Shown here: one piece after another, positions 55,811 through 64,000 of the stretch | How the letters are laid out: every line of letters begins with the position of its first letter | Numbering within the stretch: the stretch's first letter is position 1 | Assembly: GCF_000179595.2 (NCBI RefSeq) | Contig: NZ_JH556659.1 | Span: forward strand, 1,057,900-1,121,899 | Origin: Acetivibrio cellulolyticus CD2 | GTDB lineage: Bacteria; Bacillota; Clostridia; Acetivibrionales; Acetivibrionaceae | Direction: 5' to 3' | Length of the DNA stretch: 64,000 bases | The notes under the pieces: generated by a model | The model's input: only the letters and a program-made list of their open reading frames with translations | Databases searched by the model: none | Told to the model about the DNA's origin: nothing | Program-made: the position numbers and the translations under genes

Positions 55811-56446
55811 CTAATCTCTCGACTTAATAACCATTAGTAAACCTTTTTTTATTGTAATTTCAGCAGTTTCATCCAAAAACTCATTGCTAACTCCCCTGCT
55901 TGATCCCATCTCAATATCTTCACAATTCAGCTCATAATACAATCCCTTGGTAGTTATTCCTTCCACAACGTTAGTTAAGGGAAGCAAAGTCAGCTTATAC
56001 CCCTCTTCGCGCATAACAAAAATTCTGTCTTTGACTAGCATGATCTCATTATGTTCATTGACAATCATACCTTTTATTCCTCTGCTTAGCATCTGCTTAA
56101 GCAGAAAAATATTTGCCAATGAGTGGTCAAGTCTTGATCCAATACCACCAATAATAATTATTTCAGTGTATCCACTCTCAACAGCAAAATCGACAGCAAT
56201 TTCAGTATCTGTCATATTTTTTTCACTTGGGTATTTTATAATCCTTACATTCAAACTGTTTAAATATTCAAGATCTTCTTTTTGTATGGAATCAAGATCA
56301 CCAATCAAAACATCAGGAACCAACTCTAAATTTCTTAGATGCTTAGCTCCTCCATCAACACATATTATAGACTTCGCTATATTAAAATATTTTTCATGAT
56401 AGGAGTAATCAATTATGCTCCCACTACATACAATTATTGCAACCAT
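55811..56446 (-). CDS. thiN: Thiamine diphosphokinase
   Basis: ThiN converts thiamine and ATP to thiamine diphosphate, the ligand of the riboswitch upstream of the thi operon. The 211-residue protein has ICVDGGAKHL near 29, VLIGDLDSI, YPSEKNMTDTEIAVDFA and GGIGSRLDHSLANIFLL near 98, all family motifs. ATG at 56444-56446 is chosen; the frame is open for 22 more codons but they are poor in family character and the GTG nearest lies in the RBS GGGTG. It ends the rsgA-rpe-thiN line, a standard Firmicutes order. Confidence 0.93.
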   Translation of the reverse strand: MVAIIVCSGSIIDYSYHEKYFNIAKSIICVDGGAKHLRNLELVPDVLIGDLDSIQKEDLEYLNSLNVRIIKYPSEKNMTDTEIAVDFAVESGYTEIIIIGGIGSRLDHSLANIFLLKQMLSRGIKGMIVNEHNEIMLVKDRIFVMREEGYKLTLLPLTNVVEGITTKGLYYELNCEDIEMGSSRGVSNEFLDETAEITIKKGLLMVIKSRD

Positions 56447-56550
56447 ATTAAAAATCACCCTGTAAATTTCCTGCTTATGAAACAAAAATGCCTTAAATGG
56501 CATTTTTAGCATTATATATATTCAAAACTTGTTATGTAAAAGCACTATTA

Positions 56551-57204
56551 TCAGAATGCTTTTTCTTTCAGTTCCCTGATTATTTGGGACGTATCTGGTG
56601 AATTGAATATTGTAGAACCTGAAACGATAATATTAGCCCCTGCTTCAGTAACCTTGTATATGTTGTTACTGTCAATTCCCCCATCTACTTCTATATCCAC
56701 GTTGATCCCTCTACATACTAAGTTGTCTCTTAAAGCCTTAATTTTTTGAGTAACAGAATCAATATACTTCTGACCACCAAAACCCGGATTAACAGTCATA
56801 AGCAAAACCATGTCCAACTCATCTAAAACCCAATCAAGCGCATTAAGCGGAGTAGCCGGATTTAAAGCTGCAGAAGCCTTTATCCCATGCTGCTTTATCT
56901 TCTGTATGGTACGATGAAGATGACAGGATGATTCAACATGAACTGTAATTATATCTGCACCCGCATCAACAAAACTATCAATATATTTATCAGCATCCTG
57001 GATCATTAGGTGCACATCAAAGGGCAAATTCGTTACCTTCCTCAATGCCTTAACAATAGGAGGCCCGAGTGTTATATTAGGAACAAAATGTCCGTCCATA
57101 ACATCGATATGTACTAAATCAGCACCAGCTTTCTCTATTCTTATAATCTCTTCACCCAGTTTCGAAAAATCTGCCGAAAGTATGGATGGTGAAATTTTAA
57201 TCAA
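56551..57204 (-). CDS. rpe: Ribulose-phosphate 3-epimerase
   Basis: Rpe interconverts ribulose 5-phosphate and xylulose 5-phosphate in the pentose phosphate pathway. The 217-residue TIM barrel has ISPSILSADFSKLGEE at the start, HIDVMDGHFVPNITLGPPIV, PFDVHLMI, MTVNPGFGGQKYI and EVDGGI, all standard. The start is TTG after AAAAGGAG. It lies 27 bases after rsgA and probably shares its transcript. Confidence 0.97.
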   Translation of the reverse strand: MIKISPSILSADFSKLGEEIIRIEKAGADLVHIDVMDGHFVPNITLGPPIVKALRKVTNLPFDVHLMIQDADKYIDSFVDAGADIITVHVESSCHLHRTIQKIKQHGIKASAALNPATPLNALDWVLDELDMVLLMTVNPGFGGQKYIDSVTQKIKALRDNLVCRGINVDIEVDGGIDSNNIYKVTEAGANIIVSGSTIFNSPDTSQIIRELKEKAF

Positions 57205-57231
57205 TCTTGAACACTCCTTTTCAATAAAAAT

Positions 57232-58119
57232 CTAAGAATACTTTTTTCGTTGTTTTTCCTTTAACATATTGCAAAACTCCACATAACGCGCATGTCTTCC
57301 GTAATCTAAAATTCCTCTTTCAAGTGCAGCCTTTACCTCACATTCTGGTTCGCTTATATGCATACAACCGGTAAACTTGCATCTCCCAAAATATTGTCTA
57401 AACTCCGGGTAAAAATTTTGAAGTTCACCAGCTTCAAGACCAGATAACTCAAAAGAGCTAAATCCTGGTGTATCAACAACAAATCCACCCGACTTTAGCT
57501 CTATAAGTTCTGCATGCCTGGTAGTATGTCTGCCTCTTTCAATTCTGTCACTAACCTTGCCGGTTTCCATTACATATGAATCCAATACTCTATTAAGAAT
57601 AGTGGACTTTCCAACTCCTGATTGCCCAGCAAAAGCAGTCGTTTTATCTTTTAAAGCACTTTCCAGTTCGTCAAACCCTGTCTCAATTGCAGAACTAAGT
57701 GCTAAAACCCTGTAACCTGCTTTTTGATAAGATTCAGCTACATTTTTATATTCCATATCTTTATCAAGGTCAATTTTATTAATACAAATAACAGCGCTTA
57801 TATCCTTTTGCTCGACAGTTATAAGGAGCTTATCGAGCAGTGTAAAATCCGGCTGCGGTGATTTTATTGCAATTACAATTGCTATTTGGTTTACATTTGC
57901 AACCGCAGGTCTAATAAGCTGAGAATCCCGTGGAAAAATCTCTTCGATGTTTCCCACTTTTTCATCTTGGTTTGAAACAGAGATTGATACCTTATCCCCA
58001 GGTAATGGAGTAAACGAGTCTTTCCTGAATATGCCCCTTGCTTTGCATTCAAATAGCCCAAACTCGGTTTTTACGTAATAAAACCCTCCAATACCTTTAA
58101 TGATTATGCCTGGCAGCAA
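57232..58119 (-). CDS. rsgA: Small ribosomal subunit biogenesis GTPase RsgA
   Basis: RsgA helps late 30S maturation. The 295-residue protein has an OB-fold domain (1-70), a circularly permuted GTPase domain in which INKIDL (G4, about 116) precedes GQSGVGKST (G1, about 165) and DTPGFSSF (G3), and a C-terminal zinc domain with Cys and His in FTGCMHISEPECEVK. The start is TTG after GAGGAGG. Upstream an inverted repeat separates it from prkC. Confidence 0.96.
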   Translation of the reverse strand: MLPGIIIKGIGGFYYVKTEFGLFECKARGIFRKDSFTPLPGDKVSISVSNQDEKVGNIEEIFPRDSQLIRPAVANVNQIAIVIAIKSPQPDFTLLDKLLITVEQKDISAVICINKIDLDKDMEYKNVAESYQKAGYRVLALSSAIETGFDELESALKDKTTAFAGQSGVGKSTILNRVLDSYVMETGKVSDRIERGRHTTRHAELIELKSGGFVVDTPGFSSFELSGLEAGELQNFYPEFRQYFGRCKFTGCMHISEPECEVKAALERGILDYGRHARYVEFCNMLKEKQRKKYS

Positions 58120-58139
58120 TCCTTCTTCCTCCTCTTATA

Positions 58140-58209
58140 GTGTTTCAAAAAATTACATTATACAGATGCCTTTACACAATACCCTGTTGTAATAACTTTT
58201 TTGAAACAC
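58140..58209. promoter_or_regulatory. Inverted repeat between prkC and rsgA
   Basis: GTGTTTCAAAAAA (58140-58152) and its exact complement (58197-58209) bracket 44 bases that include a TATAAT. The hairpin could act as a weak terminator after prkC; the TATAAT has no convincing -35. Confidence 0.45.
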
Positions 58210-58236
58210 CAGTTATAAATTTCTCTTTATTAAAAC

Positions 58237-60219
58237 CTAATATTGCTCAGTAAATTGTGTATATGGTTCAGGTTCACTGTTTAAGAAAACCTTGACCTCT
58301 GTGCTGCCGTCCTTTGGTATAGGAATAGATAATGTCAGCGGGAAGTTTGTCTTACTTATAACTTCGCTATACAACTGTTCCTCGGTATTTGTATCAGATC
58401 TGGTTATCTTAACCAGAACATTTATAAATTCTCCATACTGATCAGCGTCGGTTAATACTAACTGTCTAGCCACAACTTTATCAGCGTTACCACTGTTACC
58501 ATTATTATTACCACTGTCACCAGGGCCTTCGGCAGGAATATTCTCTTCCAGATAAATATCTACAGGTTTTCCCTCAACTATACTCTCTCCTGGTTCAGGA
58601 TTCTGCTTGATTATTTTATCGACAGCATTGGTCTTATCTTCAGGATAAATTTTTCCAACTATTAAATTTTTCTCAGCTAAAAGGTTCTTAGCTTCGCTTT
58701 TAGTTCTTCCTTTCAAATCCGGAACCGTTGTTGTTTTAATTTCAGGCCCCTCACTTCTGTAAATTCTTACAGTTTTTCCACGTCTCACTTCATCACCCTC
58801 GCCGGGTTCTGTTCTAGTAACCATTCCCTCTGCAACTTCATCACTGTATTCGTCCACTACTTTAGCCACGAGGCCAAGAGATTCAACTTGAGTTACAGCC
58901 TCCCGGTAGTCAATATTTGTAAGATCTTTTATTGTAATCATCACAGGACCATCACTCACAGTAAGAACGACCTTGCTGTACCCTCCCTGCTTAAGCTCAG
59001 TACCTTTGGCTACATCTTGGGACAATACTACATCCTTATCAACATCCTCATCATTTTTCCTGTTCACTTCAACTTTAATTTCATTGTTTTCCAAATCAGC
59101 CTTCGCCTCATAATAGTTCATTCCAGTGTAATCTTTTACAACATATTCGTCCGGCTCTGATAATGTAGGCCAAATAACTGTACCTAGTATAAACCCAATA
59201 ACCGCTATAACAATTATAGAGGTAGTTATCGCCAGTATAGTAGTAACTTTGTCTTTATCCCTTTTCTTTTCCATTTTGTCTTCACCTGTTTTTTTAGGAG
59301 AATCCTTTTCAAGTAATGCTGTTTTTTCTCCAATAGACGGAATCCTTACTGTCGGACTATCATAAACAGTATCACCATCTCCAATAATTATTTCCATATC
59401 AGGATTTTTTAAAACCTTATATAAGTGATCCAACATCTCTGAAGCTGACTGATATCTGTTTTTCTGATCCTTTTCTATTGCAGTCATTATCAAATCATTT
59501 ACACCCTTCGGCAAATCCTTTTTGATATTGGACGGTTCCTCAGGCATATCCTGTATATGCTTAAGAGCAATTGCAACGGGTGATTCTCCGTTAAAAGGAA
59601 GCCTTCCTGTGACCAATTCATACAAGACTATTCCTAATGAATAAAGGTCTGATTTCTCATCCGAAAAACCTCCTCGAGCCTGTTCCGGTGAAAAATAATG
59701 AACGGAACCAATTGTACTTCCAGCAACAGTTATTGTTGAAGACGTCACAGCTCTTGCAATACCGAAGTCTGTAACCTTTGCGATTCCATCCTTTGTCAGT
59801 AAAATATTATGCGGCTTTATATCCCTATGAACTATATGATTCTTATGCGCATGCTCAATAGCAGAACATATTTGGATAACTACATTTACTGCTTCTTTCC
59901 AATCCAGCGCACCATTTTGAACTATATAATCCTTTAATGTTATACCATTAACATACTCCATTACTATATAATGCATATCATCTTCTTTTCCAACATCATA
60001 TATAGATACAATATTAGGATGAGAAAGACTTGCTGCAGCTTGAGCCTCAACTCTGAAGCGTTTAACAAATTCTTCATCTGCCGTAAACTCCGGCCTTAAC
60101 AATTTAATTGCAACAAACCTATTTAAAAGTTTACATTTCGCCTTATATACAAGGGCCATTCCGCCCCCACCAATTTTCTCTATTAATTCATACCTTCCAC
60201 CAAGTATGCGACCTTCCAT
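58237..60219 (-). CDS. prkC: Ser/Thr protein kinase PrkC with PASTA domains
   Basis: PrkC is a membrane kinase that senses peptidoglycan fragments and phosphorylates translation, cell wall and metabolic proteins. The 660-residue protein has an N-terminal Hanks kinase (GGGGMALVYKAK, the Lys of AIKLL, HRDIKPHNILL, DFGIA, SPEQARG), a basic juxtamembrane segment, a membrane helix near 330-352, and three PASTA repeats (about 358-565). A Gly/Asn-rich spacer and a C-terminal domain of about 80 residues follow. ATG follows AGAGGTG. It follows prpC, its phosphatase partner, by 140 bases. Confidence 0.96.
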   Translation of the reverse strand: MEGRILGGRYELIEKIGGGGMALVYKAKCKLLNRFVAIKLLRPEFTADEEFVKRFRVEAQAAASLSHPNIVSIYDVGKEDDMHYIVMEYVNGITLKDYIVQNGALDWKEAVNVVIQICSAIEHAHKNHIVHRDIKPHNILLTKDGIAKVTDFGIARAVTSSTITVAGSTIGSVHYFSPEQARGGFSDEKSDLYSLGIVLYELVTGRLPFNGESPVAIALKHIQDMPEEPSNIKKDLPKGVNDLIMTAIEKDQKNRYQSASEMLDHLYKVLKNPDMEIIIGDGDTVYDSPTVRIPSIGEKTALLEKDSPKKTGEDKMEKKRDKDKVTTILAITTSIIVIAVIGFILGTVIWPTLSEPDEYVVKDYTGMNYYEAKADLENNEIKVEVNRKNDEDVDKDVVLSQDVAKGTELKQGGYSKVVLTVSDGPVMITIKDLTNIDYREAVTQVESLGLVAKVVDEYSDEVAEGMVTRTEPGEGDEVRRGKTVRIYRSEGPEIKTTTVPDLKGRTKSEAKNLLAEKNLIVGKIYPEDKTNAVDKIIKQNPEPGESIVEGKPVDIYLEENIPAEGPGDSGNNNGNSGNADKVVARQLVLTDADQYGEFINVLVKITRSDTNTEEQLYSEVISKTNFPLTLSIPIPKDGSTEVKVFLNSEPEPYTQFTEQY

Positions 60220-60359
60220 AACAACACCTCTTTTTATGGCATTTTGATATTAAATCTGATCAGATTCAATCAAAACCCACTTCACATATTTAAAATAAAG
60301 GATAAAACATACAATATTCTATAAAGATATATATATGCTAATAGTTTGCTTAAGAATGA

Positions 60360-61097
60360 TTAAGAATTTTTTACAATGATAACTGTTATATTATCCTCTC
60401 CACCTTTTTCATTTGCAAGTCTAACCAACTCACTGCATGAATACTGTGGGTCATCATTATTTTTTATCATTGATAACATCTCATCTTCACTTAACATATT
60501 AGTTAATCCATCAGTGCACAAAATAAATATGTCTTCATCATTTACATCAACTGAATATGTATCAACAGCAACGTTCTCTTCACAACCTAAAGCCCTGGTT
60601 ATTACATTCTTTTTAGGATGGTTCCTTGCTTCCTCTCTGGTTAGCGAACCATTTTTTATAAGCTCTTCAATATATGAGTGATCAGTAGTCAGCCTTTCTA
60701 GTGAACTATTTCTTATAAGGTACACTCTGCTATCACCTACATGCCCAATAAATAGTTTTCCCTTTAAGAGAATACCGACAACAAAAGTAGTACCCATACC
60801 ATAGTTTTCATCTGATTCCTTTGCTTTAAAGTAAATACTTTTGTTAACCTCTTCCATCATGCTGCAAATAAAGGATACTATGCCTTCTTCACTTTCATCA
60901 GGTTGTAAGTATTTAAGCAAATACTCTTCAGAAAGGTCAACAGCCATACGGCTTGCTAGTTCTCCCGAGTTATGTCCACCCATTCCATCTGCTACAATAA
61001 AGGTATCAGGTATACCGTCTTTCCCTGTAATAACTTTATAGCTGTCCTCATTCATTTCCCTTACTCTACCTTTATCGCTTTCCACTCCAAATCTCAC
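60360..61097 (-). CDS. prpC: PP2C-family protein phosphatase PrpC (Stp)
   Basis: PrpC removes phosphate groups put on by PrkC. The 245-residue protein has the metal-binding motifs NEDSY near 17, FIVADGMGGHNSGE near 34, GTTFVVG, FIGHVGDSRVYLI, LCTDGLTNMLSE and GGEDNITVIIV, all PP2C landmarks. The start is GTG after GGGGAG. It lies between rlmN and prkC in the cluster typical of Firmicutes. Confidence 0.97.
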   Translation of the reverse strand: MRFGVESDKGRVREMNEDSYKVITGKDGIPDTFIVADGMGGHNSGELASRMAVDLSEEYLLKYLQPDESEEGIVSFICSMMEEVNKSIYFKAKESDENYGMGTTFVVGILLKGKLFIGHVGDSRVYLIRNSSLERLTTDHSYIEELIKNGSLTREEARNHPKKNVITRALGCEENVAVDTYSVDVNDEDIFILCTDGLTNMLSEDEMLSMIKNNDDPQYSCSELVRLANEKGGEDNITVIIVKNS

Positions 61098-61171
61098 TAT
61101 ACCACTCCCCAGAAAACACGTAAAATGTTTTATAGTTTAAACTACTGCGTAATCATACCAATGAAAAACGT

Positions 61172-62215
61172 CTATTCCTTAACAGCTTCAATAAGGCTTC
61201 TTCGAAGCTGACCACAAGCTGCATCAATGTCAGCACCAAGTTCCCTTCTGACAGTAGTCTCAATGCCACGCTTTTCAAGAACCTCCTTGAACTTATAAAT
61301 TCTTTCCTTACTGCTCTTTTTAAAACCAGTATTGGTAACGCTATTTACAGGTATTAAATTAACATGACATAACATACCCTTCAACAGATTAGAAAGCTGC
61401 TGGGCATATTCAATCAGGTCATTTACCCCATCAATCAAGGCATACTCAAATGTTATTCGCCTACTTGTAGTCTCTGTATATATCTTACATGCTTCAATCA
61501 ATTTGTCAATAGAATACCTTTTATTAACAGGCATAATTTTTTCTCTCGCCTCATCATTAGTTGCATGTAGCGAAATAGACAGAGTTATAGGTAAATTCTC
61601 CTTGGATAGTTTTAAAATTTCGGGTACAAGACCGCAGGTTGAGACAGCAATATGTCTCGCACCTAAATTCATACCATCCTTATGATTTATCAATCTTATA
61701 AACTTTACGAGGTTATCGTAGTTATCAAACGGTTCTCCAATTCCCATTACAACTACGTTTCCCACTCTACTTCCTGCATCGTTTTGAATAGTTAAGACCT
61801 GATCCAACATTTCAGCTGAAGTGAGATTCCGTAAAAATCCTACTCCAGTAGAAGCACAGAATTTACATCCCATCTTGCAGCCTACCTGTGAAGAAATACA
61901 AACAGAAAAACCATGCTCATATTTCATCAATACACTTTCTACTATATTCCCATCTATAAGTTTAAAAAGATATTTTGTCGTACCATCTATCTTTGATACA
62001 AACTTTTCAACAACTTCAAGCTTATTTATATATGCTGAAGCCCTAAGACTCTCTCTTATATCTTTTGAAAGATTAGTCATTTCATCTATATCTTTAACAC
62101 CCTTGTTGACCCACTGAAAAACCTGCTTTGCACGAAACTTCTGCTGTCCCATTTCCAGAAAAAAATTCTCCAACTCTTCAATTGTAAGATTAAGAAGGTC
62201 AACCTTCCCGTCCAT
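61172..62215 (-). CDS. rlmN: 23S rRNA (adenine-2503-C2) methyltransferase RlmN
   Basis: RlmN methylates A2503 of 23S rRNA and A37 of some tRNAs by a radical SAM mechanism. The 347-residue protein has the cluster motif [13 protein letters not shown] (CX3CX2C), [34 protein letters not shown], and the Cys of DIDAACGQL near its end, which is the methylated catalytic Cys. ATG follows AAGGAG. It starts 4 bases after the rsmB stop. Confidence 0.97.
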   Translation of the reverse strand: MDGKVDLLNLTIEELENFFLEMGQQKFRAKQVFQWVNKGVKDIDEMTNLSKDIRESLRASAYINKLEVVEKFVSKIDGTTKYLFKLIDGNIVESVLMKYEHGFSVCISSQVGCKMGCKFCASTGVGFLRNLTSAEMLDQVLTIQNDAGSRVGNVVVMGIGEPFDNYDNLVKFIRLINHKDGMNLGARHIAVSTCGLVPEILKLSKENLPITLSISLHATNDEAREKIMPVNKRYSIDKLIEACKIYTETTSRRITFEYALIDGVNDLIEYAQQLSNLLKGMLCHVNLIPVNSVTNTGFKKSSKERIYKFKEVLEKRGIETTVRRELGADIDAACGQLRRSLIEAVKE

Positions 62216-62219
62216 AAGC

Positions 62220-63572
62220 TTAGCTCCTTTTCCTCATTTTAGAGATAAAAAATCCATCAATACCGTCCCTATTAGTGTACAACTGAATATATCCATCTTT
62301 TGTTGTATCTTTTACTAATCCATCCGGCAGTTGCTTCGATATATCTTCCATTGTATATTCCTTATTGTCTTTTAAGAATTTTTTAACCATTTCCTCATTT
62401 TCTTGAGGTTCTATGGTACATGTACTATAAACCAATACTCCTCCAGGCTTTACATACTTCGAAGAAGCATTAAGTATTTTCTCCTGAAGTTTTACTATCT
62501 CGTTTAAATCGTTTGAGTTTCTCGCCCACTTTATATCCGGTTTTCTTCGTATAATACCAAGTCCAGTGCATGGCGCATCAACTAAAACACGGTCAGCCTT
62601 GTCCGTCAAACTTGCATCTTGTTCTGATGCATCAAAAATTTCGGCCTTTATTATATCTATGCCCAACCTGCTTGAAGCTTCGTTTATCAATCTTATTTTG
62701 TGTTCGTGAATATCTCTAGCTATAATCTGTCCCCTATTTCCCATAAGCTCTGCAATATGAGTAGTTTTACCTCCAGGAGCACTGCATACATCCACAATAA
62801 ATTCCCCCGGCTTAGGATCGAAAATCCTTCCGACCATCATTGAACTTTCATCCTGAACCTGAAAAAAGCCTTTAACAAACGCCTCCATCTTTGTAAGAGA
62901 AGATGGATTATTTATTGTCAAAGCATTTTCAATGTATTTGGCTGATTCAGTTTCAAACCCTTCTTTTTTAAGGGTATTTTCAAGTTCTTCTCTAGTAGTC
63001 TTTAAAGAATTTACTCTAACAGTTAATGGTGCAGTTTCATTATTACTCTTTAGAAGCTCCTCTGTAAAGCTTTCCCCAAAACGGTCCAGCCATTTTTTGA
63101 CCATCCAGTCAGGATGTGAGTATTTTATAGACAGATATGAGATCAAATCTTTGTTTCTGTCGGGATAAACTATCTTATTCTTTGACCTTGCTACATTTCT
63201 AAGCATAGCATTAACGTACCTGCTGCTGGCAGAGTGTCCATACCTTTTAGCAAGGTTGACACTCTCATTACAGGCTGCAGATTCCGGAATTTTGCTCATA
63301 TAAACAATCTGATATACTCCCAATCTTAAGATATTGAGTATCCACGGAGAAAGCTTATTAATTTTCACTGAGGAAAATTGATCAATGATATAGTCAATTG
63401 ATAGTCTCCATTTCAACGTACCATAAACCAGCTCAGTAATAAAAGCCTTATCCAGACCACTTAATGCTTTATCTTCAAGGTACTTGTTAAGGGCAATATT
63501 GGAATATGCCCCTGATTTATTAATATCGTATAGTATTTTAAGAGCAGTTTCTCTTGGTAAATCAAGTTTCAT
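62220..63572 (-). CDS. rsmB: 16S rRNA (cytosine-967-C5) methyltransferase RsmB
   Basis: RsmB methylates C967 of 16S rRNA. The 450-residue protein has an N-terminal NusB-like RNA-binding domain (about 1-140, [19 protein letters not shown]), a linker, and a Rossmann methyltransferase domain with [34 protein letters not shown] and the catalytic Cys in VYSTCTI. It lies 5 bases after the metallopeptidase gene and 4 before rlmN. Confidence 0.97.
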   Translation of the reverse strand: MKLDLPRETALKILYDINKSGAYSNIALNKYLEDKALSGLDKAFITELVYGTLKWRLSIDYIIDQFSSVKINKLSPWILNILRLGVYQIVYMSKIPESAACNESVNLAKRYGHSASSRYVNAMLRNVARSKNKIVYPDRNKDLISYLSIKYSHPDWMVKKWLDRFGESFTEELLKSNNETAPLTVRVNSLKTTREELENTLKKEGFETESAKYIENALTINNPSSLTKMEAFVKGFFQVQDESSMMVGRIFDPKPGEFIVDVCSAPGGKTTHIAELMGNRGQIIARDIHEHKIRLINEASSRLGIDIIKAEIFDASEQDASLTDKADRVLVDAPCTGLGIIRRKPDIKWARNSNDLNEIVKLQEKILNASSKYVKPGGVLVYSTCTIEPQENEEMVKKFLKDNKEYTMEDISKQLPDGLVKDTTKDGYIQLYTNRDGIDGFFISKMRKRS

Positions 63573-63577
63573 AATAA

Positions 63578-64000
63578 TTAATCATCTCTTCTATTCGCTA
63601 ATAATATAAGACGCAGTAAGTTTGCTATTGCAACAGCAGCTGAAGCTACATAAGTCATAGCTGCCGCCCTTAAAACCTTCTTTGCAGGATTTATTTCATT
63701 ATCGTTAAGCATGCCTGTATCTTCAAGGGTTCTTATAGCTCTTCTGCTCGCATTAAACTCTACGGGCAAAGTTACAAGGTAGAAAAGCACAGCCGCACCA
63801 AAGAGTATAATTCCAAGATTAATGATTAACGGCATACTGAATATAAGTCCGATTATGGCCATTGTCGGGCCAATTGAAGAACCTATATTTGCTACCGGAA
63901 CCAAAGTGCTTCTCAAAACCAACGGAGCATATCCGTCCTTATGTTGAATAGCATGACCCGTTTCATGTGCAGCAACACCTACAGCAGATATCGAATTACT
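63578..64000 (-). CDS. Neutral zinc metallopeptidase (YugP/Zn_peptidase_2), N-terminus cut by window edge
   Basis: The frame is open to the right edge and gives the last 140 residues. The metal-binding motif HETGHAIQH lies near the edge, followed by helical membrane segments and the usual C-terminal part (LPVEFNASRRAIRTLEDTGML, VLRAAAMTYVASAAVAIANLLRL). Such proteins are membrane-bound HExxH peptidases of unknown substrate, encoded before rsmB in many Firmicutes. It belongs to the same transcript as rsmB. Confidence 0.9.
   Translation of the reverse strand, partial: SNSISAVGVAAHETGHAIQHKDGYAPLVLRSTLVPVANIGSSIGPTMAIIGLIFSMPLIINLGIILFGAAVLFYLVTLPVEFNASRRAIRTLEDTGMLNDNEINPAKKVLRAAAMTYVASAAVAIANLLRLILLANRRDD

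Overview
The window looks like chromosomal DNA of a low-GC, anaerobic, endospore-forming member of the Clostridia. Spore genes are present (spoIVA, gpr, an alpha/beta-type SASP). Thiamine synthesis uses the radical-SAM enzyme ThiH, which fits anaerobic life, and acetate is made through pta-ackA. RBSs are strong (GGAGG/AGGGGG) and intergenic DNA is very AT-rich. Gene content and order resemble the Ruminiclostridium/Acetivibrio group; that placement is an inference from memory and was not searched. No rRNA, tRNA, CRISPR array, insertion sequence or prophage was seen.

Layout, left to right. 0-0.7 kb: truncated sugar ABC-transporter binding lipoprotein. 1.3-8.5 kb: a housekeeping block read leftwards from a consensus promoter (yceD-rpmF, then a DUF512 radical-SAM protein, der, plsY, gpsA, spoIVA). 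8.5-15.2 kb: a self-contained module of two-component system, lipoprotein, ABC ATPase and two ABC-2 permeases, similar in plan to linearmycin-type resistance loci, lying between yceD and ackA. 15.3-17.6 kb: pta-ackA. 17.9-21.2 kb: gatCAB. 21.5-27.3 kb: a membrane protein of unknown role, ligA, an M50-like membrane protein without the catalytic Glu, a cell-wall amidase and gpr. 27.4-32.5 kb: rpsT (+ strand), holA, comEC and an SH3-NlpC/P60 hydrolase.

32.8-36.8 kb is an accessory stretch: GNAT acetyltransferase, SASP, a lipoprotein, two small unknowns and an 845-base gene-poor region with an orphan terminator. 36.8-42.0 kb is one thiamine operon (thiSGHFEC) controlled by a TPP riboswitch with its own terminator and a clear promoter. 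42-49.4 kb holds engB, a SIR2-like protein, three small + strand genes separated by AT-rich DNA with tandem sRNA-like units, a CsbB/YfhO-type glycosylation pair and a DUF503 protein. 49.7-55.7 kb (+ strand) carries a response regulator-PP2C phosphatase, a PAS/GAF histidine kinase, rqcH and an aminotransferase. 55.8-64 kb is the widely conserved cluster yugP-rsmB-rlmN-prpC-prkC-rsgA-rpe-thiN.

The less ordinary signals are: two families of dispersed intergenic hairpin repeats; a 13-mer shared by the regions upstream of both halves of the ABC/two-component module; paired TTGTATACAA palindromes over the pta promoter; two tandem diverged noncoding units with minus-strand terminators but no gene to serve; mutually exclusive hairpins before a small unknown gene; and the inactivated-looking M50 protein. 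No clearly new multi-gene system was proven.
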